Shown one piece after another: positions 1-8,764 of a stretch of DNA of 64,000 nucleotides. The notes under the pieces were generated by a model. That model saw only the letters and a program-made list of their open reading frames with translations, had not been told where the DNA came from and searched no databases. This stretch comes from Georgfuchsia toluolica (GTDB taxonomy: Bacteria > Pseudomonadota > Gammaproteobacteria > Burkholderiales > Rhodocyclaceae): contig NZ_CAJQUM010000001.1 in the NCBI RefSeq assembly GCF_907163265.1, positions 2,356,001-2,420,000 on the forward strand. The letters run 5' to 3'. The position numbers and the translations under genes are program-made. Every line of letters begins with the position of its first letter. The stretch's first letter is position 1.

Positions 1-150
1 ACCACCGACTACTGGTATCCAGAATTTGAACGTTGCCTGCTGTGGAATGACCCGGTTTTAGCTATTGCGTGGCCATTAACAACTCCGCCAACCCTCGCCA
101 AAAAAGATGCGGAGGGGAAGCACTTGGCCGATGCGGATTGCTATGAATAG
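1..150 (+). CDS. rfbC: dTDP-4-dehydrorhamnose 3,5-epimerase, C-terminal end (partial)
   Basis: The window opens inside a reading frame that runs 49 codons to a TAG at 148-150. It contains TTDYWYPEFERCLLWNDP and ends in a DxxGKxLADAD-type tail, which matches the C-terminus of RfbC. The family epimerises dTDP-4-keto-6-deoxyglucose on the route to dTDP-L-rhamnose for polysaccharide synthesis. The 5' part lies outside the window. It places the left edge inside a rhamnose/polysaccharide cluster, and the genes next to it have been disturbed by insertion sequences. Confidence 0.85.
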   Translation, partial: TTDYWYPEFERCLLWNDPVLAIAWPLTTPPTLAKKDAEGKHLADADCYE

Positions 151-255
151 GCTTGAAATGTCATCCCACGGGCCCTCAGTACTGGATCTCAGTCCTCTTC
201 TCGCGTTGTTGTTCGTGTCGACCCCAGATATTGCAGGCCAACAGAGGTAGAGACG

Positions 256-483
256 TTGTTGGGTGACGCTTCGAACGCGCGCCGACACCGCGACCAGCTG
301 CTTGCCCGCGAAGTGGTCGAATCCTTCTTCGCCGAGGTGATGGCCTTGGCTGACAAGAAGGGGTTGCTCTCGAAGGAGCACTTCTCCGTCGATGGCACCT
401 TGGATCCAATCTTGGTCGAGGTGCGGCGGAAGACGCAAACAGCAACGAGTGCCATTGATAAACGCGTCACCGAAGGCGGCTAG
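256..483 (+). pseudogene. Decayed fragment of an IS5-family (IS1106-like) transposase
   Basis: The translation contains SFFAEVMALADKKGLLSKEH followed directly by FSVDGTL, the block around the first catalytic Asp of IS5/IS1106-type DDE transposases. After VDGTL the homology continues in another frame (IQSWS...RRKQ, compared with IQAWAS..RRKD of intact relatives), so there is a frameshift near position 400. Upstream sequence does not match the family, and the DNA-binding N-terminus and the later catalytic residues are missing. It starts at a TTG only because no ATG remains. It is a relic that cannot be functional. Confidence 0.7.
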
Positions 484-578
484 GGATCACCGATGCACTG
501 CCAGTACGAATGAGGATACAATTTACTATTGTTGCCTATAAGGTCAAACTTATTTGCTCAGGATATAGGAGTACGGAA

Positions 579-743
579 ATGGTTGAAGCAGTGAGTCAAC
601 CCAATGCGATTTCAAGATTTTCTTTCAAAGTCAGAAGTCGCTTATCGCTATATGCAAGAAAAATTAGGAAAATACTCAACATCAGTAGTGTCCCGGCGTT
701 AATTGAACAGGATCAACTGGTTGGGATTTTCCGGTTGATCTGA
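579..743 (+). other. Possible 5' stub of a gene cut by the IS4-family insertion
   Basis: An ATG at 579 sits about 8 bases after an AGGAG ribosome-binding sequence and opens a frame beginning MVEAVSQPNAISRF. About 35 codons later, near 683, the frame runs into the left inverted repeat of the IS4-family element and ends inside it. The stub is more A+T-rich than its flanks and basic (several Arg/Lys), with no family I recognise. It could equally be a chance frame. The stretch 484-578 shows nothing else. Confidence 0.2.
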
Positions 744-2001
744 TGCAGGCGGAATGCGAGCAAGTAGCTGATCCAGGGGGGTTCTCTCGAACATGGTGAG
801 GCTCAGGATTTGTAGGATTTCGTAGAGCGAAGCGGAGAGATTCAACCGCTTCTTGAGGATGGCGACGAGCACATAGACGGACACGGCGTTCCAAATCTGG
901 GACTTGACCGCGTTCTCCGAGGTACCGAAGAAGGACTTGATACGCAGATGCTGCTTGATCCACTTGAAGAACAACTCGACCTGACAGCGGCAGCGATAAA
1001 GCTCGGCGATGGTTCGCGCCGGCAAGTCGGTATTGTTGGTCAAGAAGACCAGCGTCTTGTCGGTGTCGTTCATGATGCGGGTTCGACGCAACGGCGCCGG
1101 TTAGTCCTTGGTCGAGTAAAAGCTGGTAAGCGTACCGATCTGATCGCAGATGATGCCGACGGCCCGATCCAATTCCATGGAATAGCGCCGCCGGAAGCGC
1201 AGGTTCGACTTGGCACGGATGACGTAGAAGCTGCCGGCCTGGTGCAGCCGGTGCAACTGCTCGAAGTCAATATAGCCTCGATCCATGACGTAGACGGCGC
1301 CCGCCTCGGGCACCAGCATGTCGAAGATATTGATCTCGTGCCACTTGCCTTCGCTGATGTGGATGAAGCTCGGGATGTTGCCGCGCAGGTCGAGCAGCGT
1401 ATGCATTTTTACCGCCGTCTTGGTGGAACGAAACGGCGCCCAGGGGAACACCGACAGGCAAAGGGCGATGGTCGTGGCATCCAGCGCATAAACTGTATTG
1501 GACAGATCGACGCCGAAGGGTTCGTCGATATAGAGCTTCCTGACAATACCGATCAGGCTCTGGGCAAAACCGGCCTGGATGCACCAGTCGCGCACGACAT
1601 TGGCGTTGGCCAGTGTGTCCCGCGCCACGGTGCTGCGAAACCCCATGTGATAGAGCTTGCCTGCTTGGCTGCGCAGGCAGACTTCGATGTCGCGCAGGCT
1701 CTCCCCGTAGGTCAATTGTGCGAAAGCCAAGCACAGGTGCTGGTCGAGGCAGGTGAAATACTTGACCTTGTATTCTCCGTCGTAGCGGGCGACACAGCGA
1801 CGAAAAGTGGTCAGCGGCAGATGCGTCATGACCTGCGCAAAGACAAGTTTGCCCGTGTTCATTGGCGACGCCCGCAGTCCGGCTGGAAGAACCTGGAATG
1901 CTACGAGCGCCGTTCAAATCGAAACCAGTTTCGAACACGGAATATCCTCTTTTCTTCAACTTGTTACATGACTCCGGCGTGAAAACGTTGGGACACTACT
2001 G
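683..2001. mobile_element. IS4-family insertion sequence, about 1.3 kb
   Basis: The element is bounded by imperfect inverted repeats. The left end 683-700 reads CAGTAGTGTCCCGGCGTT; the reverse complement of 1984-2001 reads CAGTAGTGTCCCAACGTT, so 16 of 18 match. The tip may be three bases further in, at TAGTGTCCC. It holds one minus-strand transposase gene that is interrupted by a stop codon. I could not find a convincing target-site duplication, so one flank may have been rearranged. The right end lies only 12 bases before the Wzz start codon, so the native leader of that gene has been replaced. Confidence 0.8.
699..1862 (-). pseudogene. IS4-family DDE transposase with an in-frame stop codon
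   Basis: Reading 1862 down to 1101 gives 253 codons beginning MNTGKLVFAQVMTHLPL and containing LDATTIALCLSVFPWA and HTLLDLRGNIPSFIHIS. Reading 1100 down to 699 in the same frame gives 133 codons containing TLVFLTNN, YRCRCQVELFFKWIKQHL and a C-terminal PENPNQLILF. The two halves make one transposase of about 387 residues, the normal size for this IS4 group. They are separated only by TAA at 1101-1103, at a place where relatives carry Tyr (KDYP). The N-terminal DUF4372 region and the YREK-like region (R/E/K around QVELFFKWIKQ) are both present. One substitution (TAC or TAT to TAA) is the simplest explanation, so this copy cannot move on its own. Confidence 0.85.
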
Positions 2002-2013
2002 TACTGAGAAAAT

Positions 2014-3216
2014 ATGGGAACGACTGAAAATACCCAGGCAATTGCCGACCACATGGAACGCGAAGACGAGATTTCCCTGCTTGATCTGGGCATCGTGCTG
2101 GCAAAGCGCAAGAAACTAGTGCTGGGCTTTCCACTGGCCGTGGCAATCCTGGCCACGGCGTTAGCGCTGGCATTGCCCAATGTCTATACGGCGACGACGA
2201 AAATTCTCCCGCCCCAGCAGGGCCAGTCCGCTGCATCGGCCATGCTGGCCCAGTTGGGCGGGTTGGCGGGTCTGGCGGGGGTTGCGTCGGGCCTCAAGAA
2301 CCCGGCGGATCTTTATGTGGGCATGCTGAACAGCCGGACCGTCGCGGACAACCTGATCAAGCGGTTTGACCTCAATGCCGTCTACGAACAGGATTATCAG
2401 AGCAAGACCCGCGAGAGACTCGATGACAAAACCACGATTACCGCCGGCAAGGACGGCATCATCAGCATCGATGTCGATGATGAGGATGCGAAGCGGGCGG
2501 CCGACATGGCCAATGCCTATGTGGATGAATTATTCGCCCTGACCAAGACCCTGGCCGTGACCGAAGCGGCGCAGCGCCGCCTGTTCTTCGAAAAACAACT
2601 GGAACAGGCGCGCGACAATCTCGTCAAGGTGGAAACCTCGGCGCGCGCGGCCATCAGCGAAGGAGGTCTGGTCAAGGTGGACACGCAGGGACGCGCCCTG
2701 GTTGAAACGACGGCGCGCCTGCGCGCCCAAGTGGCCGTCAAGGAAGTGGAGATCGGCGCTATGCGCAGTTTCGCCACCAGCCAGAACCCGCAATTGCTCG
2801 CGGTGCAGCAGGAGGTGGCCGCCCTGAAGCACGAACTCGCGCGCATGGAAGGCACGGGGGACGCCGCATCCGCCGATAAGCCGCCAACCACGCAAGGCAT
2901 GAAGAATCTCGGCCTGCTGCGCGACGTAAAATATTATGAATCGGTATATGAACTCCTCGCCCAGCAACTGGAGATGGCCAGGATCGACGAAGCCAAGGAC
3001 CCGGCGCTGGTTCAAGTTGTCGATAAGGCGATAGTGCCGGACAGGCAATCCTGGCGCAAACGCATTCTTATTATCTTGCTTTCCACCTTGGTGGCCGGGG
3101 TGGCGGCGGTATTGTGGGTTTTTATCAAGGAAAGCTTGGAAATGGAACGCCGGAATCCTCAAAACGCCGAGCGGCTGGATACGTTCCGGCGCTATTTGTC
3201 ATGGCGCAAGCGCTAG
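2014..3216 (+). CDS. Polysaccharide copolymerase / chain-length determinant (Wzz, GNVR type)
   Basis: This 400-residue inner-membrane protein has one transmembrane segment near residues 35-55 and a second near 351-371, with a long periplasmic part between them, the standard Wzz/PCP arrangement. The PPQQGQS motif followed by a Gly/Leu-rich AQLGGLAGLAG stretch just after TM1 is typical of the family. These proteins set the chain length of Wzy-polymerised O-antigen or exopolysaccharide. There is no C-terminal tyrosine kinase domain. ATG 2014 is used; ATG 2053 is an alternative. The start lies 12 bases from the right end of the IS element, so transcription and the ribosome-binding site (only a weak TGAGAA) may depend on IS sequence. 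Confidence 0.85.
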   Translation: MGTTENTQAIADHMEREDEISLLDLGIVLAKRKKLVLGFPLAVAILATALALALPNVYTATTKILPPQQGQSAASAMLAQLGGLAGLAGVASGLKNPADLYVGMLNSRTVADNLIKRFDLNAVYEQDYQSKTRERLDDKTTITAGKDGIISIDVDDEDAKRAADMANAYVDELFALTKTLAVTEAAQRRLFFEKQLEQARDNLVKVETSARAAISEGGLVKVDTQGRALVETTARLRAQVAVKEVEIGAMRSFATSQNPQLLAVQQEVAALKHELARMEGTGDAASADKPPTTQGMKNLGLLRDVKYYESVYELLAQQLEMARIDEAKDPALVQVVDKAIVPDRQSWRKRILIILLSTLVAGVAAVLWVFIKESLEMERRNPQNAERLDTFRRYLSWRKR

Positions 3217-3279
3217 CCCGGTTCCCGTCATTGTGAATCACCTGTTTCGTTCCGGCCAGAGCCACGCGCGGTTCGTGAA

Positions 3280-3301
3280 CCGTTCCGCGGAAAGGGAACG
3301 G
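3280..3301 (+). terminator. Possible terminator hairpin after wzz
   Basis: CCGTTCC (3280-3286) pairs with GGAACGG (3295-3301) across an 8-base loop, followed by an A+T-rich stretch but no clear T run. It sits in the gap between the Wzz gene and the broken MBL-fold gene. Confidence 0.3.
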
Positions 3302-3359
3302 GCTCATTAATTAACGCAGCAAGACCGGCTGTTAGACCACGCAAGGACGAGACCCGCTG

Positions 3360-4137
3360 ATGCACGCCACGACGCCAGACAATCCCATTGCCGTCATCCC
3401 CTTGGGACAGGCAGGATTTCGCTTTCAGTGCGGCATGGTTACCCTGTACGTGGACCCCCAATAGCGTTGAAGAGACCGACGGTCCGGAATTCCGGCGTCA
3501 GGTGCCGGTCTGGAAGACGCCACGAATGGTTGATGATGCTGACTGGGTATTAATTACCCATGCGCACATGGACCATTGCGACGTCAAGACCCTGGTGCCA
3601 CTATCCTGCGCATCATGTCAATGCCATTTCATGGGCCCGCAGGATGTCGGCGATGTCCTCGCAGCTCAGGGCATCGAGACAACAAGGTTTGTCCGTGCCG
3701 AGCACGGCTGGTTTTCGCTGGGCAATGACCTCCGGGTTCATCCGTTACCTGCCGCACACCCGGAAATCGAGGTTGATCCGCAGGGCAGTTCGCGTTACGT
3801 CGGATACCTCATCGAATACCGTGGCAAGCGTATTTACCATTCCGGCGATACCTCACTCAACACTTCAGTCATAGAGGCGGTAAGCGCTTTCAAACCGATT
3901 GACGTGGCCATCCTTCCGGTCAACGAGTGCAATTACTACCGCGAAGCTCGTGGAATTATCGGCAACATGTCCGTTCGCGAAGCATTTCAATTTGCCGAGA
4001 ATATTCAGGTCGCCACTCTTGTCCCGATGCATTGGGATATGTTTGTTCCCAATAGCGTTTATCGGGAAGAAATAGAAACTTATTTCCGCCTGGCGCAGCC
4101 GCCGTTTCGCATGCTGCTCAATCCCACCCAGATATGA
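3360..4137 (+). pseudogene. UlaG-like metallo-beta-lactamase-fold hydrolase, frameshifted near the N-terminus
   Basis: From ATG 3360 the frame reads GQAGFRFQCGMVTLYVDP and stops at TAG 3462. Homology continues one frame over from about 3460 (NSVEETDGPEFRRQVP) to 4137. Relatives have a few residues such as YLS between DP and NSVEE, so a deletion of about 8 bases shifted the frame. The rest is well preserved: THAHMDHCD is the metal-binding HxHxDH motif, later HSGDTS supplies the next ligand, and PMHWDMF is a late His. The only way to read the long part alone is from a TTG at 3388, which would discard the first beta strands. The substrate is unknown. The site should be checked for sequencing error because the rest is intact. 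Confidence 0.7.
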
Positions 4138-4148
4138 AGTCGTAGCCA

Positions 4149-5030
4149 ATGAAAGCCAGCATCATCATCCGTACCTACAACGAAGCGCGCCATCTTCCCG
4201 ATCTGCTCAAGGGAATCCGGTCGCAGGTCTCCCCCGGCGTGGAAAGCGAGGTGGTTGTCGTCGATTCAGGGTCCACGGACCAAACGCTGGACATTGCAAA
4301 ACATTACGATTGCAACATTGAACATATTCGCAAGGAAGACTTCTCGTTCGGCCGCTCCCTCAATCTGGGCTGCGCCTCCGCATCAGGAGACGCGCTGGTT
4401 ATCGTCAGCGGCCACTGCATACCCGCAAACGACAACTGGCTTGCCAATATCGTTGCCCCGCTCGCGGATGGCAGGGTGGTTCTCGTTTATGGCCGGCAGA
4501 TCGGCAATGGCACCAGCCGTTTCAGCGAGTGCCGGATTTTCGAGAAATATTTCCCGCCGGCAAGCCAGGTGCCACAGGAAGGGTTTTTCTGCAACAACGC
4601 CAATTCGGCAATACTGCGAAGCGTGTGGCAGCAGAACCCGTTCGACGAAAGCCTGACCGGACTGGAGGACATGCACTTCGCCAAGCAGCTCACAAGCAAG
4701 GGCATGGCTATCGGTTACGTTGCCGACGCGGTCGTTCAGCACCTGCACGACGAAACCTGGAGCCGCATCAAAAACCGCTTCGAGCGGGAAGCAATCGCCC
4801 TACAATACATCATGCCAGAAGTGCACTTGTCGTTCTCCGACTTTCTGCGCTACACATGCACGTCCATTTTCCATGACTGCGGCGAGGCAATACAAAGCGG
4901 GCAATTCATAAAATACGCGCCCGAGATCGTCATGTACCGGATCTCCCAATACTGGGGCTCGTACCGGGGCAACCACTATCACCGGAAAATATCCCGGCAG
5001 CGCAAGGAGCGTTACTTCTATCCCCGCTGA
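4149..5030 (+). CDS. Glycosyltransferase family 2
   Basis: This 293-residue protein begins SIIIRTYNEARHLPDLL and has VVVVDSGSTDQT (about 36-47), the nucleotide-sugar binding fold of GT-A family 2 enzymes. A later GLEDMHFAKQL block corresponds to the ED catalytic-base region. It would act at the cytoplasmic face, adding a sugar to the undecaprenyl-linked repeat unit. Donor and acceptor cannot be told from sequence. It starts 11 bases after the broken MBL-fold gene and is 46 bases ahead of the cytidylyltransferase gene, so these were probably one transcription unit. Confidence 0.85.
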   Translation: MKASIIIRTYNEARHLPDLLKGIRSQVSPGVESEVVVVDSGSTDQTLDIAKHYDCNIEHIRKEDFSFGRSLNLGCASASGDALVIVSGHCIPANDNWLANIVAPLADGRVVLVYGRQIGNGTSRFSECRIFEKYFPPASQVPQEGFFCNNANSAILRSVWQQNPFDESLTGLEDMHFAKQLTSKGMAIGYVADAVVQHLHDETWSRIKNRFEREAIALQYIMPEVHLSFSDFLRYTCTSIFHDCGEAIQSGQFIKYAPEIVMYRISQYWGSYRGNHYHRKISRQRKERYFYPR

Positions 5031-5076
5031 TTCAACATGAAGTCAAACCGATTCCAACATTCCATCAAGGATTGAA

Positions 5077-5784
5077 ATGAGCAGCAAAACCAGCAAAATC
5101 GTCACTCTGCTACCCATGAAAGCCAATAGCGAGCGGGTCAAAGGCAAGAACTTCCGCGACTTCAACGGAAAGCCGCTGTTCCGCTGGATTCTTGATACCC
5201 TGCTCGAAGTGGACGAAATCGACCGGATCGTCATCAATACCGATGCCCGGCACATTCTTGCCGAGAATGGACTGACCGACACGGATCGCGTCCTGATCCG
5301 CGACCGCAAGCCTGAAATCTGCGGCGACCTGGTCAGCATGAACAAAGTGCTTGCCGATGACGTCGCCAACATTGCCGCCGATACCTACCTGATGACCCAT
5401 ACCACCAACCCGCTGATGAGCGCCGACACCATCCGCCGCGCGATCGAGACCTTCGAACAGGCGAAAAAAGATGGCCGCGCCGATTCGCTGTTCACTGTCG
5501 ACAAGATACAAACGCGTTTCTATCGCGCGGATTGCAGCCCCGTGAACCATGATCCCGACAATCTCATACGCACCCAGGACCTGGAGCCATGGTTTGAGGA
5601 AAACTCCAATCTGTACATCTTCACGCGCGGCAGCTTTGCCGCCACGGGCGCACGGATCGGGAAAAGGCCGATGATGTTCGAAGGCCCGCGCTTTGAATCC
5701 ATCGACATAGACGACCAGGACGACTGGGACCTCGCCGTGGTAGCTGCTCGCTACCTGCGGGAAACGAAAGGAAACGCCGCATGA
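5077..5784 (+). CDS. Cytidylyltransferase of the CMP-NeuAc / CMP-Kdo synthetase family
   Basis: This 235-residue protein starts VTLLPMKANSERVKGKNF, a variant of the RxxSxRxxxKN CTP-binding loop of acylneuraminate cytidylyltransferases, followed by GKPLFRWILDTLLE. The family activates an acidic or polyol sugar by transfer of CMP. No sialic or legionaminic acid synthase (NeuB/NeuC) is visible beside it, so the substrate is probably not a standard nonulosonate made locally. Its stop overlaps the next start by ATGA at 5781-5784, tying it to the dehydrogenase and SDR that follow. A ribosome-binding AAGGATTG precedes ATG 5077. Confidence 0.8.
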   Translation: MSSKTSKIVTLLPMKANSERVKGKNFRDFNGKPLFRWILDTLLEVDEIDRIVINTDARHILAENGLTDTDRVLIRDRKPEICGDLVSMNKVLADDVANIAADTYLMTHTTNPLMSADTIRRAIETFEQAKKDGRADSLFTVDKIQTRFYRADCSPVNHDPDNLIRTQDLEPWFEENSNLYIFTRGSFAATGARIGKRPMMFEGPRFESIDIDDQDDWDLAVVAARYLRETKGNAA

Positions 5785-6713
5785 AAGTGCTGGTCACCTG
5801 CCCCCCCATGCTCGGCATGATCGAGTCGTTCCGCCCCAGCTTTGATGCCAAAGGCATCGGACTGACGGCCCCCAAGGTAGTGCAGACCTTGTCCGTGGCG
5901 GAGCTCAAGGAACTGGTGCCGCGACACGATGGCTGGATCATCGGAGACGATCCCGCCAGCCGCGAAGTATTCACCGCCGGGAAGGCGGGCAAGCTCAAGG
6001 CCGCCGTCAAATGGGGAATCGGAGTCGATAATGTCGATTTCGCCGCCTGCAAGGATCTTGACATTCCCATCACCAATACTCCCGATATGTTCGGCGCCGA
6101 GGTCGCGGACGTTGCGGTTGGCTACGTCATCGCCCTGGCGAGGGAGACGTTCCAGATCGACCGTGGCGTGCGGGCAGGCAACTGGCCCAAGCCCCGGGGC
6201 ATCTCACTTGCCGGAAAGACGGTGGCACTCATCGGCTACGGCGACATCGGCAGGAATACGGCCAAACGCCTATTGGCGGCGGACATGAAAGTGATCGCCC
6301 ATGATCCGGCGGCGTCCCGATTGCCGGCGATGGCCGCCGTCGAGTTCGCGCAGTGGCCCCAGCGGCTGACAGAGGCGGATTACATCGTCGTGACGTGCGC
6401 GCTGACACCCTCCAGTCATCATATGATCAACGCGGACACGCTCGCCATGGCGAAGCCCGGCGTGCGAATCGTCAATGTCGCCCGCGGTCCGATCATCGAC
6501 GAAACCGCGCTGATCGCCGCCCTGGAATCAGGGCACGCCCATTCGGCGGCCCTCGACGTCTTCGAGACCGAGCCCCTGCCAGCCGGCTCGCCCTTGCGCC
6601 AGCACCCGCATTGCGTTTTCGGATCGCATAACGCCTCGAATACCGCCGATGCGGTGCGGCGCACCAGCGAGATTGCCATCGGCAAGCTGTTCGGCTTTCT
6701 CGGCATCCAATGA
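5781..6713 (+). CDS. D-isomer-specific 2-hydroxyacid dehydrogenase (PGDH-like)
   Basis: This 310-residue protein has the Rossmann motif ALIGYGDIGRNTAKRL in its middle third. The catalytic triad of the family follows in order: Arg in NVARGPIID, Glu in DVFETEPLP and His near GSHNASN. The family interconverts 2-hydroxy and 2-oxo acids with NAD(P). It lacks the C-terminal ACT domain of long phosphoglycerate dehydrogenases, so a role in making a sugar-acid or hydroxyacid precursor is more likely than serine synthesis (inference). It overlaps both neighbours by 4 bases (ATGA), so all three are probably translated together. Confidence 0.8.
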   Translation: MKVLVTCPPMLGMIESFRPSFDAKGIGLTAPKVVQTLSVAELKELVPRHDGWIIGDDPASREVFTAGKAGKLKAAVKWGIGVDNVDFAACKDLDIPITNTPDMFGAEVADVAVGYVIALARETFQIDRGVRAGNWPKPRGISLAGKTVALIGYGDIGRNTAKRLLAADMKVIAHDPAASRLPAMAAVEFAQWPQRLTEADYIVVTCALTPSSHHMINADTLAMAKPGVRIVNVARGPIIDETALIAALESGHAHSAALDVFETEPLPAGSPLRQHPHCVFGSHNASNTADAVRRTSEIAIGKLFGFLGIQ

Positions 6714-7465
6714 AAAAAGCACGCGGTCGCGCGGCCATCATCACCGGCTCGGCCGGCGGGATCGGTGCCGCTCTTTGCCGTGCTTTCGCCGAGGCCGGGT
6801 ATTACGTGGTCGGCACCGATCAGGCGTTACCCGAAGAGGCGACGGCGAGTCATGCCTACGTGCCTGTGGATCTGGATCAATTCTGCACCGACGAGAAAGC
6901 ACGGGTCGCGGCGATGGCCCGGATACGTCACGCTTTGGAGGCGCGCCCGCTTGGCGTGCTCATCAACAATGCCGCCCTCCAGGTCGTCAAGCCGGTTGAA
7001 CGGCTCACGGTCGAAGATTGGTCGCGTACCCTCAACATCAATCTTGTCGCGCCTTTCTTGCTGACACAGGCCTTTCTGCCGGAACTGGAGGCAGCGAACG
7101 GCAGCGTCATCAACATCGGCAGCATTCATGCCGCATTGACGAAACCCGAATTTACCGCCTATGCAACCAGCAAGAGCGCCCTGGGCGGCCTCACCCGCAG
7201 CCTCGCGGTGGAACTGGGCCGGCGCATCCGCATCAATGCCATCTGTCCGGCGGCCATCGCCACCCCCATGCTGCTCGCGGGCTTCGAAGGTAAAAAGGCC
7301 GCGCTGGCAGACCTCGCCGGCATGCATCCCGTGGGCCGACTCGGCGAGCCGGGCGAGGTGGCGGCCCTGGCTCTTTTTCTTGCGTCGGACGATGCGAAAT
7401 TCATCAATGGCGCGGAATTCGGGCTGGATGGCGGAATGCGCGCGCGCTTGCATGATCCCGTCTGA
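6710..7465 (+). CDS. Short-chain dehydrogenase/reductase (SDR)
   Basis: This 251-residue protein is a classical SDR: cofactor motif TGSAGGIG near residues 12-19, INNAA, and the catalytic pair in YATSKSALG (Tyr and Lys four apart). The C-terminus ends with INGAEFGLDGGM, as usual for the FabG-like class. Its ATG overlaps the stop of the hydroxyacid dehydrogenase. Together with the cytidylyltransferase it forms a three-gene cassette likely to make and activate an oxidised or reduced small acid or sugar for the polysaccharide; the substrate is unknown. Confidence 0.85.
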   Translation: MKKARGRAAIITGSAGGIGAALCRAFAEAGYYVVGTDQALPEEATASHAYVPVDLDQFCTDEKARVAAMARIRHALEARPLGVLINNAALQVVKPVERLTVEDWSRTLNINLVAPFLLTQAFLPELEAANGSVINIGSIHAALTKPEFTAYATSKSALGGLTRSLAVELGRRIRINAICPAAIATPMLLAGFEGKKAALADLAGMHPVGRLGEPGEVAALALFLASDDAKFINGAEFGLDGGMRARLHDPV

Positions 7466-7558
7466 TCGCCTTCCCCTCGGCCGGCCTTGAGCAAAGTTGT
7501 CTCGAACCACGGACCCGGACGGCTTTCTTCCGCAAAACATCGAGCGCCGTTGACCGCG

Positions 7559-8764
7559 ATGTTCAACAAGACCAATCTTTTTGGCTGGGCCAATCTCATC
7601 CTGCGCATCCTGCTGGGCCTGGGGCTGGTGGTCGTCGTCCAGTACTGTTACGGCTCCGGTAACGTCAAGGCGTGGATTCTCTACATCACGCTGACGGCGG
7701 CGATAAACGCGGTTGACGGATTGTTGTCCCAATACTTCATGCGGGAATTCCTGCGTGCTGGAACTGACGCGGACCAGCTAAGAAAATGTTATTCCCACCA
7801 GCGCGGGGTTTACCTTGTCTTGGCAATGGGCTGTACCCTGGCAGCCTATTTCGCGTTGTCGGGCGAGATGCGGCTTCCAATGACCGTGTTGCTGGGCGGA
7901 TTTGCCTATTTCAAAACAAATGAAAGTCGCGCGCGCGCGCACCTGAGCCCCTTCAATCTTCAGAAGCTCGAAGTTCAGTTGCAGGGCGTGCTGGCATTTC
8001 TGGTCATCATTGCCAGCATGTGGGCGCAAAACTATGAATGGTTCGTCATGGTCCACATTGTGGGATCCATGCTCGGATTGGCGGTCAAAGGTATCCGGGC
8101 GCGACAGGCCCAGTCTCTCCGCTTCCTTCAGGAAAACAAGATTCCGGCCAGGTCGGCATTCGAATACTCGGGATTGGTTCAAAGTGCGTTTATCGCGTTC
8201 GGCGGCAGTCTGTCCGTCAACCTGGGATTGCTGGCCCTCAATGCGGCCACGGGCAATCAGTTGGAGGCCGCCTACCTCCTGAGTTACAGGATCGGTGCAT
8301 TGATCTGTGAAATGGCTTCCCTGCCGTTGATAGTGAGGATGCCGGAGATCACCATGCGGCTGGCTGGCCAGCTTCACGAAGAAGCGCTTTCGCTGTTCAG
8401 AACGAACTACCGGCAATCTTTGTTGATCTGTCTTGTCTTGTTTGCCACCCTCAACGTGGCATCGCCATTCTGGAACCTCTGGATGCCGGCGGGACTCCGG
8501 ATCGAAGGTGGAATACTGCTGCTGCTGATCTCGGTCGGATGGCTGCTGGAACGCGTCGCGACCCTGATGTCGCAGCTGCTGTTGAGCATGAAGGACTATT
8601 CCGTTCGCGGCGGCTACGTGGGCTATTTGTTTCTGGCCCTGAGCGGACTGCTGCTGGCGAAGGCAACGGGGCTTTCAATTCTTTTTGCCGCGGGCCTGGT
8701 GGTGTCGAATGCGCTGGTCGCTACAGTAGTTTTATTCAGATGGAGGCAGTTGCATGGCAACTAA
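7559..8764 (+). CDS. Polytopic membrane protein, probable polysaccharide flippase (Wzx-like)
   Basis: From ATG 7559 the product has 401 residues and is largely hydrophobic with about 10-12 predicted membrane segments, beginning LFGWANLILRILLGLGLVVV. The spacing resembles MATE/Wzx-type lipid-linked oligosaccharide flippases, but I see no diagnostic motif. An in-frame TTG at 7487 would add 24 polar residues before the first membrane segment and has no better ribosome-binding site, so the later ATG is preferred. It sits between the SDR and the SGNH gene and overlaps the latter by 11 bases. A Wzx role is inferred from context: the locus has Wzz, Wzy and WbaP but no other flippase candidate. Confidence 0.6.
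   Translation: MFNKTNLFGWANLILRILLGLGLVVVVQYCYGSGNVKAWILYITLTAAINAVDGLLSQYFMREFLRAGTDADQLRKCYSHQRGVYLVLAMGCTLAAYFALSGEMRLPMTVLLGGFAYFKTNESRARAHLSPFNLQKLEVQLQGVLAFLVIIASMWAQNYEWFVMVHIVGSMLGLAVKGIRARQAQSLRFLQENKIPARSAFEYSGLVQSAFIAFGGSLSVNLGLLALNAATGNQLEAAYLLSYRIGALICEMASLPLIVRMPEITMRLAGQLHEEALSLFRTNYRQSLLICLVLFATLNVASPFWNLWMPAGLRIEGGILLLLISVGWLLERVATLMSQLLLSMKDYSVRGGYVGYLFLALSGLLLAKATGLSILFAAGLVVSNALVATVVLFRWRQLHGN

Noticed and set aside
699-1862. Programmed readthrough of the in-frame TAA in the transposase
   Set aside because: There is no readthrough context or selenocysteine/pyrrolysine signal visible, and IS4-family transposases do not need one; a plain nonsense mutation is simpler.
948-1982. 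344-residue plus-strand frame opposite the IS4 transposase
   Set aside because: It is the antisense shadow of a gene with clear family motifs; its own translation matches no family.
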